Part shown: positions 33,906-42,005 of the stretch, piece after piece | Position numbering within the stretch: position 1 is the first letter of the stretch | Layout: each line of letters opens with the position of its first letter | Source of the DNA: Siphonobacter sp. SORGH_AS_0500 | GTDB taxonomy: Bacteria; Bacteroidota; Bacteroidia; Cytophagales; Spirosomataceae | Assembly (NCBI RefSeq): GCF_002838835.1 | Contig: NZ_NHPP01000003.1 | Location: forward strand, 248,001-312,000 | Reading direction: 5' to 3' | Length of the DNA: 64,000 nucleotides | The notes under the pieces: model-generated | Told to the model about the DNA's origin: nothing | The model's database searches: none | The model's input: only the letters and a program-made list of their open reading frames with translations | Position numbers and translations under genes: made by a program

Positions 33906-33975
33906 CTGCCTTGCTGGTGTCCTAACCAGCCAATTGTAAAAGGAAGTGATTAGTGAAGACACCAACCACGGTGGG
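33906..33975. repeat. GCTGGTG/CACCAAC double-hairpin repeat, copy 2
   Basis: Nearly the same as the copy at 33718-33790, including the shared middle CAATTGTAAAAGGAAGTG. The first hairpin loop and one arm have changed (GGTGTCCTAACCAGCC). Confidence 0.75.
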
Positions 33976-34027
33976 TTTAGGTGCGTAAGAACAAAAAACG
34001 CCAACAGAAAATACCAATAATTCCCCC

Positions 34028-35197
34028 ATGCAGAAACGAAGTATTGCTATACTGGGCTCGACGGGCTCGATTGGAACACAGGCACTGGACGTGGTTCGGG
34101 CTAATCCCGAAGCCTTTCAGGTTGAAGTGTTATCCGCTCAGAATAATGCAACCTTATTAATAGAACAAGCGGTCGAATTTCGTCCGAATGTGGTGGTAAT
34201 CGGTAATGAAGATGTATACGACAAGGTAAAATCGGCCCTTGATTCACTGGATATCAAAGTTTACTGCGGCATTGAAGCTCTGGCTAATGTGGTACAGATG
34301 GACACGATTGATCTGGTGCTAACATCAATGGTGGGATATGCTGGTTTGTTACCCACGCTGAAAGCGATTGAAGCGGGCAAATCCATCGCTCTGGCGAATA
34401 AAGAAACGCTGGTGGTGGCGGGAGAGCTGGTTACTGAAGCCGCTCGCCGAAAAGGCATCAATATCTACCCCGTCGACTCCGAGCATTCGGCTATTTTTCA
34501 ATGTCTGGTAGGGGAGTTTCATAACCCGATCGAAAAAATTATCCTGACGGCTTCGGGCGGTCCTTTTCGTGGAAAAGACCGGGAGTTTTTGAAAACCGTT
34601 ACCAAAGCTCAGGCTCTCAAACATCCGAACTGGGTAATGGGGGCGAAGATTACCATCGATTCCGCCAGTCTGATGAACAAAGGACTGGAAGTAATCGAAG
34701 CCAAATGGCTGTTTGGACTGGATACGCCGCAGATTGATGTAGTGGTACATCCGCAGAGTATCATTCATTCGCTTGTACAGTTTCAGGACGGTTCCATCAA
34801 AGCTCAGTTAGGCTTACCTGACATGCGATTACCGATTCAGTTTGCGATGGGTTATCCCAATCGAATGCCTTCTGATTTTCCCCGATTTAGTTTCTTTGAC
34901 TACCCGACGCTAAGTTTCGAACAGCCTGATGCCGAGACGTTTCGAAATCTGGCTCTGGCTTACCAGGCCCTTGAACGCGGAGGGAATGCCTGCTGCATTC
35001 TGAACGCAGCCAATGAAATTGCCGTAGCTGAGTTTTTAAACGATCGGATTGGATTTCTGGAAATGTCGGACCTGATTGAAGACTGTATGAATCGAGTTTC
35101 CTTCGTGAAAAGTCCGACGTATGAAGACTACGTGCAAACGGACACGGAAACCCGCCGACTGGCTCAGGAGCTCATTAAATCACATTCCATTCATTAA
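34028..35197 (+). CDS. dxr: 1-deoxy-D-xylulose 5-phosphate reductoisomerase
   Basis: It catalyses the NADPH-dependent conversion of DXP to 2-C-methyl-D-erythritol 4-phosphate, the committed step of the MEP isoprenoid pathway. The 389-residue length is normal. The N-terminal nucleotide site is AILGSTGSIGTQALDVV (residues 7-23). Catalytic and metal residues lie in YPVDSEHSAIFQCL, and the C-terminal domain has HPNWVMGAKITIDSASLMNK and VVVHPQSIIHSLVQF. It is the first gene of a tight operon with rhaM (3-base gap) and yigZ. Confidence 0.96.
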   Translation: MQKRSIAILGSTGSIGTQALDVVRANPEAFQVEVLSAQNNATLLIEQAVEFRPNVVVIGNEDVYDKVKSALDSLDIKVYCGIEALANVVQMDTIDLVLTSMVGYAGLLPTLKAIEAGKSIALANKETLVVAGELVTEAARRKGINIYPVDSEHSAIFQCLVGEFHNPIEKIILTASGGPFRGKDREFLKTVTKAQALKHPNWVMGAKITIDSASLMNKGLEVIEAKWLFGLDTPQIDVVVHPQSIIHSLVQFQDGSIKAQLGLPDMRLPIQFAMGYPNRMPSDFPRFSFFDYPTLSFEQPDAETFRNLALAYQALERGGNACCILNAANEIAVAEFLNDRIGFLEMSDLIEDCMNRVSFVKSPTYEDYVQTDTETRRLAQELIKSHSIH

Positions 35198-35200
35198 GAT

Positions 35201-35530
35201 ATGTCCCGTTACGCTTTAGCTCTAGACCTCGTTGATGATCCACAATTGATCGCTGAATACGAAAAGTACCATGAAACCATCTGGCCGGAAATACACGAAA
35301 GCATTACCAGTCAGGGCATTACGAACATGGAAATTTATCGGGCGGGGAATCGTCTGTTTATGATCATGGAAGTGGATGAAATGTTTAGTTTCGAGAAAAA
35401 ATCGGCTGCCGATTCGGCAAATCCGAAAGTGCAGGAGTGGGAACAGCTCATGTGGAAGTATCAGCAGGCAATTCCCGCTGCCAAGCCCGGTGAGAAGTGG
35501 GTAATTATGGATAAAATTTTTCAGTTGTAG
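35201..35530 (+). CDS. rhaM: L-rhamnose mutarotase family protein
   Basis: The 109-residue protein has the RhaM/RhaU pattern: RYALALDLVDDPQLIAEYEK, YHETIWPEIHESITSQGI, and the tryptophan-rich tail of the family. It interconverts the anomers of L-rhamnose or a related 6-deoxy sugar. It lies 3 bases after dxr and 6 before yigZ, an unusual place for a rhamnose gene. A GH106-type rhamnosidase elsewhere in the window (55894-58421) is a possible functional partner. Confidence 0.87.
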   Translation: MSRYALALDLVDDPQLIAEYEKYHETIWPEIHESITSQGITNMEIYRAGNRLFMIMEVDEMFSFEKKSAADSANPKVQEWEQLMWKYQQAIPAAKPGEKWVIMDKIFQL

Positions 35531-35536
35531 ATCAAG

Positions 35537-36145
35537 TTGGGAGATACCTATAAAACAATAGAGCAGCCCGCTGAAGGGTTATCTAAGGATAAAGGAAGTA
35601 AGTTTCTTGCCTACGCCTATCCTTTCACGGACGAAGAAGAGCTAAAAACCCGCATTGCCGAGTTAAAAGATTTACATCCCAAAGCCCGGCATCATTGCTG
35701 GGCTTATCGTTTAACGCCCGACCGCAGCATTTTTCGGGCCAATGACGATGGAGAACCGTCAGGATCAGCGGGTAAGCCAATCCTCAATACCTTATTGTCG
35801 AATGATGTTACGAATATTCTGGTCGTAGTCGTTCGTTACTTTGGCGGCACTCTGTTGGGGGTACCCGGACTTATTAATGCCTATAAAGCAGCTACCCAGG
35901 AAGCTTTAAATGCAGCGGAAGTGGTTGAAAAACAGGTTAAGCAAAAGTACGCTCTTCGATTTGATTATTTACAGATGAATGATGTGATGCGGGTAATGAA
36001 GGAAGAACCCGTAACCATTCTAAAGCAGGAATTCGATAATCAGTGCCTGATTGAGTTTACCATTCGGCTGTCTTTGTCCGAATCCGTGGCAGGCCGTTTG
36101 CAGAAAATAGAGGGTATAGAGCTGGAATCTATAGGATTGATTTAA
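35537..36145 (+). CDS. yigZ: IMPACT/YigZ-family protein
   Basis: The 202-residue protein contains the UPF0029 N-terminal domain (KGSKFLAYAYPFTDEEELK; HPKARHHCWAYRL; DDGEPSGSAGKPIL) and the characteristic VVVRYFGGTLLGVPGLINAY. A DUF1949-like C-terminal domain follows. Relatives of eukaryotic IMPACT act in translation or stress control; the bacterial role is unclear. The start is TTG at 35537: an in-frame stop lies at 35528-35530 and no ATG or GTG precedes the conserved part. It is co-transcribed with dxr and rhaM. Confidence 0.88.
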   Translation: MGDTYKTIEQPAEGLSKDKGSKFLAYAYPFTDEEELKTRIAELKDLHPKARHHCWAYRLTPDRSIFRANDDGEPSGSAGKPILNTLLSNDVTNILVVVVRYFGGTLLGVPGLINAYKAATQEALNAAEVVEKQVKQKYALRFDYLQMNDVMRVMKEEPVTILKQEFDNQCLIEFTIRLSLSESVAGRLQKIEGIELESIGLI

Positions 36146-36643
36146 TATAACAATAAGTGGAAATAATTTACTTATTATGGGAAAAAGCTTAGGCGATTCT
36201 GTAGACGGTTTCCTACAATTGATTTGATAATTACTAATTTTTATATTGATCATCAGTGTTTTATAGAATTTGTAAGTTGGTTTTTGGTTTGGCACGTCAT
36301 TTTCCTAGTATAGAATCGTAAACCAGATGTTTTAAAACGAAAAAGAAACACTTATTTATTCTGAGAAAATCCCTGAGGAATTTCAAAAGAGGCTAAATAA
36401 GGATTTTCGTCAAGCCATAGAAAGGTAATAACGTTTACAAGATGGTTTGAAAACTGGAGCCCCTGTATTGTTCACGAGTTACACAGGATTATATGTTCAA
36501 CATAAGAAACTGTTAATTCGACTCCTGAGAGCAAAACAATGCAGAATGTATTTCCGGAAAATCAAGTTTCGAGCGTAATTGGAAAAGATGAGTAACGAAT
36601 ACGAGTACTCTTATTACTTTTCCAGACATTAGGTTTTTTCGAG

Positions 36644-36677
36644 AAGTGGCCAGTGTTAACTGACCACTTTTCCTTTT
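36644..36677 (+). terminator. Terminator-like hairpin in the yigZ-feoB gap
   Basis: AAGTGG-C-CAGT pairs with ACTG-A-CCACTT, one mismatch, followed by TTCCTTTTT. It lies 500 bases after yigZ, so it may end an unrecognised transcript rather than the dxr operon. Confidence 0.55.
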
Positions 36678-36772
36678 TATATATCAGTTTTGAATGAGAG
36701 AAGGAGTGAATGATAGAATAAATGAATAGCCTTTCCTGTTCAAATAAGAAAATAACAAAGACAACCCTAACA

Positions 36773-36798
36773 TAGAGACGTGATTAATCGCGTCTGGC
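36773..36798. repeat. GAGACGCGAT-type hairpin repeat
   Basis: TAGAGACGTGATTAATCGCG followed by TCTGGC is a near-palindrome of the family listed at 27860-27888. Confidence 0.6.
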
Positions 36799-36982
36799 TT
36801 AGAAATAGAGATAGCTAAGGGTTAACCTTGCTTTTGGTTGGATTAATAGTCCCAAACTCATCTGTAGAGGATTGGTATATCATGGCCTAGGGTAGTGCTG
36901 CCAGCGAAAAGCTGGCAGCGGACACGTTGGAAAGTCTTGGTGCTTCAGATCTATAGCATTCATTTATAACTAACTGGAAAAT

Positions 36983-37020
36983 AAAAAAGCCAGATCGTAT
37001 TATATCGATCTGGCTTTTTT
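36983..37020. terminator. Bidirectional terminator after feoB
   Basis: AAAAAAGCCAGATCG pairs with CGATCTGGCTTTTTT around an 8-base loop. It begins about 30 bases after the feoB stop on the minus strand. Confidence 0.9.
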
Positions 37021-37050
37021 ATAAGGGTTGCTCAACCCCAAACGAATAAA

Positions 37051-39162
37051 TTATGACAGGGACTGGAATGTAATCCAGGCAGCTATGTAGGCAATGGCCG
37101 TCATATACGTAAATTGTACGGCAGGATAAAACCACGACTTGGTTTCGCGGTAAGTGGCTGCCAGCGTACTCATACACATCATGGCGAAAACGTAGAAGAT
37201 CAATAACGAGAAAGCCACCGCAGGCGTAAAGCGTGGACCGCCCGTTTCGGGATTAATCTCCGTCCTCATTTTATTTTTTACTGTATCCGTATCATCGTCG
37301 CCGCCGAGACTATAAATCGTGGACATCGTTCCGACAAATACTTCACGAGCAGCGAAAGAGGTTAATAAAGCAATCCCAATTTTCCAGTCATACCCCAGTG
37401 GCCGAATGGCTGGTTCGATAAAGTGACCAAAGCGACCCGCGTACGAAGTTTCTAACTGAGCAGAGGCAATCGCATTCCCTAACTCTTCCTGACTTAAAGT
37501 CGGATTTTCTTTAATAACTTGCTGTTCAGCCTGTTCCATTGAATCGCCGGGGCCGTAGCTGGCTAATACCCAGAGAATAATCGAAATGGCGACAATCACT
37601 TTCCCAGCTTCCAGTACAAAGGCTTTTACGGCATTCCAAACGGCCATCACAACGTGATCAACTCGAGGTAACTGAAACACAGGCATCTCCATTATGAAAA
37701 AACTGCGTTCTTTCACTTTCATTAAATTCTTCATTACCCAGGCGGATAACAAAGCTGAAACGAAACCGAGCAGGTAAAGTAGCATCAAGGCAAGTCCTTG
37801 TAAATTGAAAATTCCTAAAATGGTTCGTTCAGGAATCACCAGGCCGATCATAATCGTAAAAATGGGCAGACGGGCAGAGCAACTCATTAATGGAGTAACC
37901 ATGATGGTAATCAGCCGATCCTTCCAGCTCTGAATGGTTCGGCTACCCATAATAGCTGGTACGGCACAGGCTACGCTTGAGATTAAGGGCACAACGCTTC
38001 GGCCATTCAACCCGACTTTCCGCATGAGTTTATCCATCAAAACCATGACCCGAGCCATGTAGCCTGATTCTTCCAGTAAGGAAATGAAGGTAAAGAGGAA
38101 GGCGATTTGCGGAATGAACACCACCACGCCGCCAATGCCGGCCACGAGCCCATCGGTTAATAAGCTGGTTAATAAGCCTTCGGGTAAGTTTGATTTCAGC
38201 CACTCATTTAGCGAAGCCATGCCAGAATCAATCCAGTCCATCGGATATTCCGCTAATGAAAAAATGGACTGAAAGATCAGGAATAGAATGGCGAAGAAGC
38301 TGGCATAGCCCCAGATGGGGTGTAATAAAATTTTATCCAGTTTCTGGGTGAACGTTTCTTGGGGCTTGTCGTCTTTCTTGCGAATGGATTCATCCGCAAT
38401 GGCTCCCAGAATTTTGTATCGATTAACCGTTTCTTTCGTCTGAAAATCAACTTGCTGAAAGCTATGCCGACGGTTAATGTCTACTAATAAGGTACGATTT
38501 TCGGAAGTCAGGAAGCGTAACTTTTCAATCTGGCCTGCCATGAGCATGGCTAGGTAATCGTTCGCAACTTTAAATTGGGATTTGATTTCCTGAATAAATT
38601 CTTTCGATACCGTATCCAATCGAAGCACAGGTTTGGGTAACTCCGAATGCTCGATCAACTCACCTTTAATGGCAAATTTTAGGTTCTCCAATCCTTCTTC
38701 TGACTTGGCATTAATCAGCACAACGGGAACGCCCAGTCGTTCTGAAAGTAGATCGGCATTAATGGTTAAACCGTGAGCTTCCGCCACATCAACCATGTTC
38801 AGAGCCAGGATGGTATGAAAACCCAGATCAGATACCTGACTAAATAATAACAAGTTACGCTTCAGGTTAGAAGCATCGGCAACCATGACTACTACTTCCG
38901 GGTAATCCTTGCTGGCGGGGTTCGCCAAAATATCAAGTACTACCTGCTCATCCAGCGATTTAGGATATAAGCTATACGTACCGGGTAAATCGATAACGTC
39001 AACTTCGGTAGTTTTGTCCAGACGCGTAACACCAATTTTACGATCGACGGTTACACCGGGAAAGTTTCCGGTTTTTTGTCGAAGGCCCGTTAGTGCATTA
39101 AAAAGCGAGGTCTTGCCGCAATTGGGGTTACCTACCAGAGCAATTTTGGGATTCTTATTCAT
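37051..39162 (-). CDS. feoB: Ferrous iron transport protein B
   Basis: The 703-residue inner-membrane protein imports Fe(II) powered or gated by an N-terminal G domain. G1 is GNPNCGKT (residues 11-18), G3 is DLPGTYSL (58-65) and G4 is NMVD near 122. The membrane part has the two Gate regions, with CAVPAIMGSRTI and MSCSARLPIF segments carrying the conserved cysteines. An FAAREVFVGTMSTIYSLGG stretch lies in the second Gate. It lies 50 bases downstream of feoA and is probably co-transcribed, as in other bacteria. Confidence 0.96.
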   Translation of the reverse strand: MNKNPKIALVGNPNCGKTSLFNALTGLRQKTGNFPGVTVDRKIGVTRLDKTTEVDVIDLPGTYSLYPKSLDEQVVLDILANPASKDYPEVVVMVADASNLKRNLLLFSQVSDLGFHTILALNMVDVAEAHGLTINADLLSERLGVPVVLINAKSEEGLENLKFAIKGELIEHSELPKPVLRLDTVSKEFIQEIKSQFKVANDYLAMLMAGQIEKLRFLTSENRTLLVDINRRHSFQQVDFQTKETVNRYKILGAIADESIRKKDDKPQETFTQKLDKILLHPIWGYASFFAILFLIFQSIFSLAEYPMDWIDSGMASLNEWLKSNLPEGLLTSLLTDGLVAGIGGVVVFIPQIAFLFTFISLLEESGYMARVMVLMDKLMRKVGLNGRSVVPLISSVACAVPAIMGSRTIQSWKDRLITIMVTPLMSCSARLPIFTIMIGLVIPERTILGIFNLQGLALMLLYLLGFVSALLSAWVMKNLMKVKERSFFIMEMPVFQLPRVDHVVMAVWNAVKAFVLEAGKVIVAISIILWVLASYGPGDSMEQAEQQVIKENPTLSQEELGNAIASAQLETSYAGRFGHFIEPAIRPLGYDWKIGIALLTSFAAREVFVGTMSTIYSLGGDDDTDTVKNKMRTEINPETGGPRFTPAVAFSLLIFYVFAMMCMSTLAATYRETKSWFYPAVQFTYMTAIAYIAAWITFQSLS

Positions 39163-39211
39163 TTACAATGGGTAATTCGAATGAAATCCGAAGGGTTTCG
39201 GAAGAACTAAA

Positions 39212-39436
39212 CTATTGTAACTCAACAACAGACGCCTCATCCAGTCGTAGTGAAAGCGTATAATCGCCCACTTGCAGACAAATGGGGTCGCCGAGTGGAG
39301 CAATGGCCGTCAGACGAATTTCTGTGCCCGGGAGGCAACCCATTTCGAGTAACTTAAGAGCGAGATTAGGATCATGGAAACCGGCGATTACCCCTTTTTC
39401 TCCAAGCTTCAATTGCGATAAGTTCCGAGCAGCCAT
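39212..39436 (-). CDS. feoA: Ferrous iron transport protein A
   Basis: The 74-residue SH3-like protein has the FeoA pattern: LSQLKLGEKGVIAGFHDP, LALKLLEMGCLPGTEIRLT and LGDPICLQVGDYTLSLRLDEA. It assists FeoB, probably by contacting the G domain. It is the first gene of the feoAB unit. On the minus strand a TACTTTTG sequence (39494-39501) about 60 bases upstream fits the Bacteroidota -7 box, although no good -33 partner was seen. Confidence 0.92.
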   Translation of the reverse strand: MAARNLSQLKLGEKGVIAGFHDPNLALKLLEMGCLPGTEIRLTAIAPLGDPICLQVGDYTLSLRLDEASVVELQ

Positions 39437-39708
39437 AGCACTTCGTTAATGAAAAACGTCTACTTGTTATTTATATTCATTCTAAAAGAATCTCAAAAGT
39501 AGGAAATAGTTCCTAACGTGAACCAGTTTTTTTGATAATTACGCATATAACGAAGCCTGATAAATAGATAACTATTTCTGATGCCAGCTATGAGTTTTCT
39601 AAAAAATAAAAACAACCAGCCGAATTGTGCTGTACCTTTGCGGGAAAGTACAGGAAGGTAAAAAGCCACCGGAAAAAGGAACCGGAGCGTACCAGTAATT
39701 AGTAAAGT

Positions 39709-40371
39709 ATGCGGGAAGTTAATGCCCTGATAGCGAAAGAAGTACGTCTCGAATGGAGGCAGCGTCATGCCCTAAATGGGATGTTGTTATATCTGGTGAG
39801 TACGATTTTCGTGTGCTACCTGAGTTTTCGTTTGAAGGTGAATAAACTCGAACCCATTACCTGGAATACGCTCTTCTGGATTATTCAGCTTTTCACGGCG
39901 GTAAGTGCTATCGCCAAGAGTTTTACGCAGGAAAGAGCTGGTCGATTGTTATATTATTATACCCTGGCTAGTCCGGTAGGAGTGATCCTCTCCAAGATGA
40001 TTTATAACACGGCTTTGATGCTGGGTTTGTCGCTGGTAGGATTTGGCGTATACGCTTTTGTGATGGGAAATCCCGTCGGCGATCTGGGAATGTATCTGGT
40101 GTCGATTGTGCTCGGTGCGATGGGTTTTGCCGGAACGCTGACCATGGTAGCAGGAATTGCCAGCAAAGCCGAAAACTCGCCTACACTGATGTCCGTGTTA
40201 AGCTTTCCCATTATCCTTCCCATGTTACTGATGTTGCTGAAACTTTCCAAAAATGCCCTGGATGGTCTGGACTGGAATTCCAGCAGCGACGAAATATTAA
40301 CCCTACTGGCTCTGAATGGAATTGTCTGGATACTATCCCTGATTTTATTCCCGTTTATTTGGAAAAGCTGA
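39709..40371 (+). CDS. ccmB: Heme exporter protein CcmB-like
   Basis: The 220-residue membrane protein has about six helices and the CcmB pattern: VNALIAKEVRLEWRQRHALN at the start, then SAIAKSFTQERAGRLLYYYT and the SPVGVILSKMIYN loop. With CcmA and CcmC it releases heme-loaded CcmE. No ccmA gene is visible in the window. It opens the ccm cluster. A TACCTTTG sequence at 39633-39640 is a candidate -7 box about 70 bases before the start. Confidence 0.88.
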   Translation: MREVNALIAKEVRLEWRQRHALNGMLLYLVSTIFVCYLSFRLKVNKLEPITWNTLFWIIQLFTAVSAIAKSFTQERAGRLLYYYTLASPVGVILSKMIYNTALMLGLSLVGFGVYAFVMGNPVGDLGMYLVSIVLGAMGFAGTLTMVAGIASKAENSPTLMSVLSFPIILPMLLMLLKLSKNALDGLDWNSSSDEILTLLALNGIVWILSLILFPFIWKS

Positions 40372-40501
40372 TTTTCAAGGAAATCTCTCTGCGAATAATC
40401 ATTAGTTACGTTACTGAAACCAGTGTAGCTCTATCATCATCCCGAATGTTGGGAAACATTCAACAAACTGAATTTTTAATTAATTGCTTATCTAGATTGC
40501 T

Positions 40502-41161
40502 ATGGCTTGGTGGAAATATGTATGTATGTTTTTGCTGTTTTACGTCTACACGGGAGGTTTGCTGTTACCCATACCGCACCAACCGATCCTCTACGAAACA
40601 GCCCGGAATTTATACTTCCACGTTCCTTTATGGTTTGCGATGATTCTGTTGCTGGTGTTATCGGTCTGGTACGCCATCAAATACCTTCGTAAGGGTAATA
40701 TGGATGATGATCTTCAGTCGGTTGAGTTAGCGAACACAGGTCTGGTTTTTGGAATTTTAGGATTTATTACCGGAGCCATCTGGGGAAATTACACCTGGGG
40801 GAGTCCGTTACCGCAAGATCCCAAGTTATTATCGACCGAAATTGCCATGCTGATTTACCTGGCGTACTGGGTTTTACGAGGTTCTTTCCGCGACGATCAG
40901 CAGCGGGCTCGTATTTCGGCGGTGTATAACATCTTCGCCTTTGCCGCTTTCATTCCTCTGACTATCATTTTACCCCGTTTATCGACAAACTCGTTGCATC
41001 CTGGAAACGGTGGCAACCCCGGTTTTAAGATTTACGATTCTGATCATACCATGAAGTTCGTTTTTTATCCGGCGATCATCGGGATGATTCTATTAGGTTA
41101 CTGGATTTCAACGCTTCGGATTCGTTACCGTCGTCTGAACGCCATTGTAGAAGAGAACTAA
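40502..41161 (+). CDS. ccmC: Cytochrome c biogenesis protein CcmC-like (CcsA family)
   Basis: The 219-residue heme-handling membrane protein has about six helices. HVPLWFAMILLLVLSVWYA carries the first histidine region, and WGNYTWGSPLPQDPKLLSTE replaces the standard tryptophan-rich WWD loop with a degenerate version. The later HTMKFVFYPAIIGM carries the second histidine. In Ccm systems CcmC attaches heme to CcmE. It lies between ccmB and the ccmD-like and ccmE genes. Confidence 0.85.
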   Translation: MAWWKYVCMFLLFYVYTGGLLLPIPHQPILYETARNLYFHVPLWFAMILLLVLSVWYAIKYLRKGNMDDDLQSVELANTGLVFGILGFITGAIWGNYTWGSPLPQDPKLLSTEIAMLIYLAYWVLRGSFRDDQQRARISAVYNIFAFAAFIPLTIILPRLSTNSLHPGNGGNPGFKIYDSDHTMKFVFYPAIIGMILLGYWISTLRIRYRRLNAIVEEN

Positions 41162-41278
41162 GCAAAATCATTGGTGAAGCCAGATTTGTGTTGTCTCTTT
41201 GTTTTTTACATCCACTCAGCTAAGCTGACCATTTTAAAAAGTTAAGGTTAGGAGACTTGATTTCCAGCCACTGAATAC

Positions 41279-41488
41279 ATGAAAAAAGCAGGATTATTTT
41301 TACTGTTAACTCTTCTCTCAGGCAACCTTTTTGCTCAACAGGACGTTGAAATGGCCGATACCATGCGTTCAAACGGCAAAATTTACGTTGTTGTAGCCGT
41401 AATTGCCGTTGTTTTGATCGGTTTGATCATTTACCTCCTGAATCTGGATCGGAAGCTGACCCGACTGGAAAAAGAAATTAAAAAGTAG
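41279..41488 (+). CDS. CcmD-like small membrane protein
   Basis: The 69-residue precursor-like protein has a hydrophobic start (MKKAGLFLLLTLLSGNLFAQ), then one helix (IYVVVAVIAVVLIGLIIYLL) and a basic/acidic tail (LDRKLTRLEKEIKK). CcmD is a small single-helix protein of the CcmABCD complex; the position between ccmC and ccmE supports this. Sequence similarity alone would be weak. Confidence 0.7.
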   Translation: MKKAGLFLLLTLLSGNLFAQQDVEMADTMRSNGKIYVVVAVIAVVLIGLIIYLLNLDRKLTRLEKEIKK

Positions 41489-41522
41489 TACCCCTGATTT
41501 ACCAATAATTTCGAGCATCACG

Positions 41523-41942
41523 ATGAAAAAAATACACCTCTTAGGTATCGCCGTTATTGCTGCGGCTATTTTCATTCTTCTTTCTACGGCGGGTGACGCC
41601 AGTACGTATGTTGATTTCGCAAAGGCTGAGGAGATGGCAAAAGGTGGTGACGACAGTAAAGTACACGTAGTAGGTAACCTTAAAAAGGACATGGCCGGAA
41701 AAATTCTGGACATGGAGTACAATCCTGCAGTGAATGCCAATCTATTAACGTTTTCGCTGGTAGATGATCTGGGAGTGGAGCGTAAAGTGATTTACCACGA
41801 GCCTAAACCACAGGACATCGAGAAATCGGAGAAAGTGGTTGTCGTAGGCCGTATGGAAAACGGAATCTTCGTTTGCGATCAGGTATTACTCAAATGCCCT
41901 TCGAAGTACAACGACGCCAAAGCCCCAACGGCAATGAAATAA
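41523..41942 (+). CDS. ccmE: CcmE heme chaperone, cysteine-type
   Basis: The 139-residue protein has an N-terminal membrane anchor (LLGIAVIAAAIFILLSTAG) and an OB-fold domain with KVHVVGNLKKDMAGKILDM and EKVVVVGRMENGIFVCDQVL. In the classic family the covalent heme site is a histidine in an HxxxY context; here the equivalent stretch is LLKCPSKYND, giving CxxxY. Natural CcmE variants with cysteine at this site are known from other bacteria and archaea. It carries heme from CcmC to CcmF at the periplasmic face. It is 63 bases upstream of ccmF. Confidence 0.9.
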   Translation: MKKIHLLGIAVIAAAIFILLSTAGDASTYVDFAKAEEMAKGGDDSKVHVVGNLKKDMAGKILDMEYNPAVNANLLTFSLVDDLGVERKVIYHEPKPQDIEKSEKVVVVGRMENGIFVCDQVLLKCPSKYNDAKAPTAMK

Positions 41943-42005
41943 ATTGATGATTGAATAAGTGGGTTATTCCCTCATTCAATCATTCACGCATTCAATCATT
42001 GAATT

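Larger units (their letters stand above)
36146..36982. other. Intergenic region, about 840 bases
   Basis: No convincing complete gene is visible. A short plus-strand frame around 36340-36429 (KETLIYSEKIPEEFQKRLNK) looks protein-like but has no start or upstream domain, so it may be a gene remnant. A hairpin with a T run is at 36644-36677, one GAGACG-type hairpin repeat at 36773-36798, and a GCTGCCAGC/GCTGGCAGC palindrome near 36896-36919. Confidence 0.4.
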
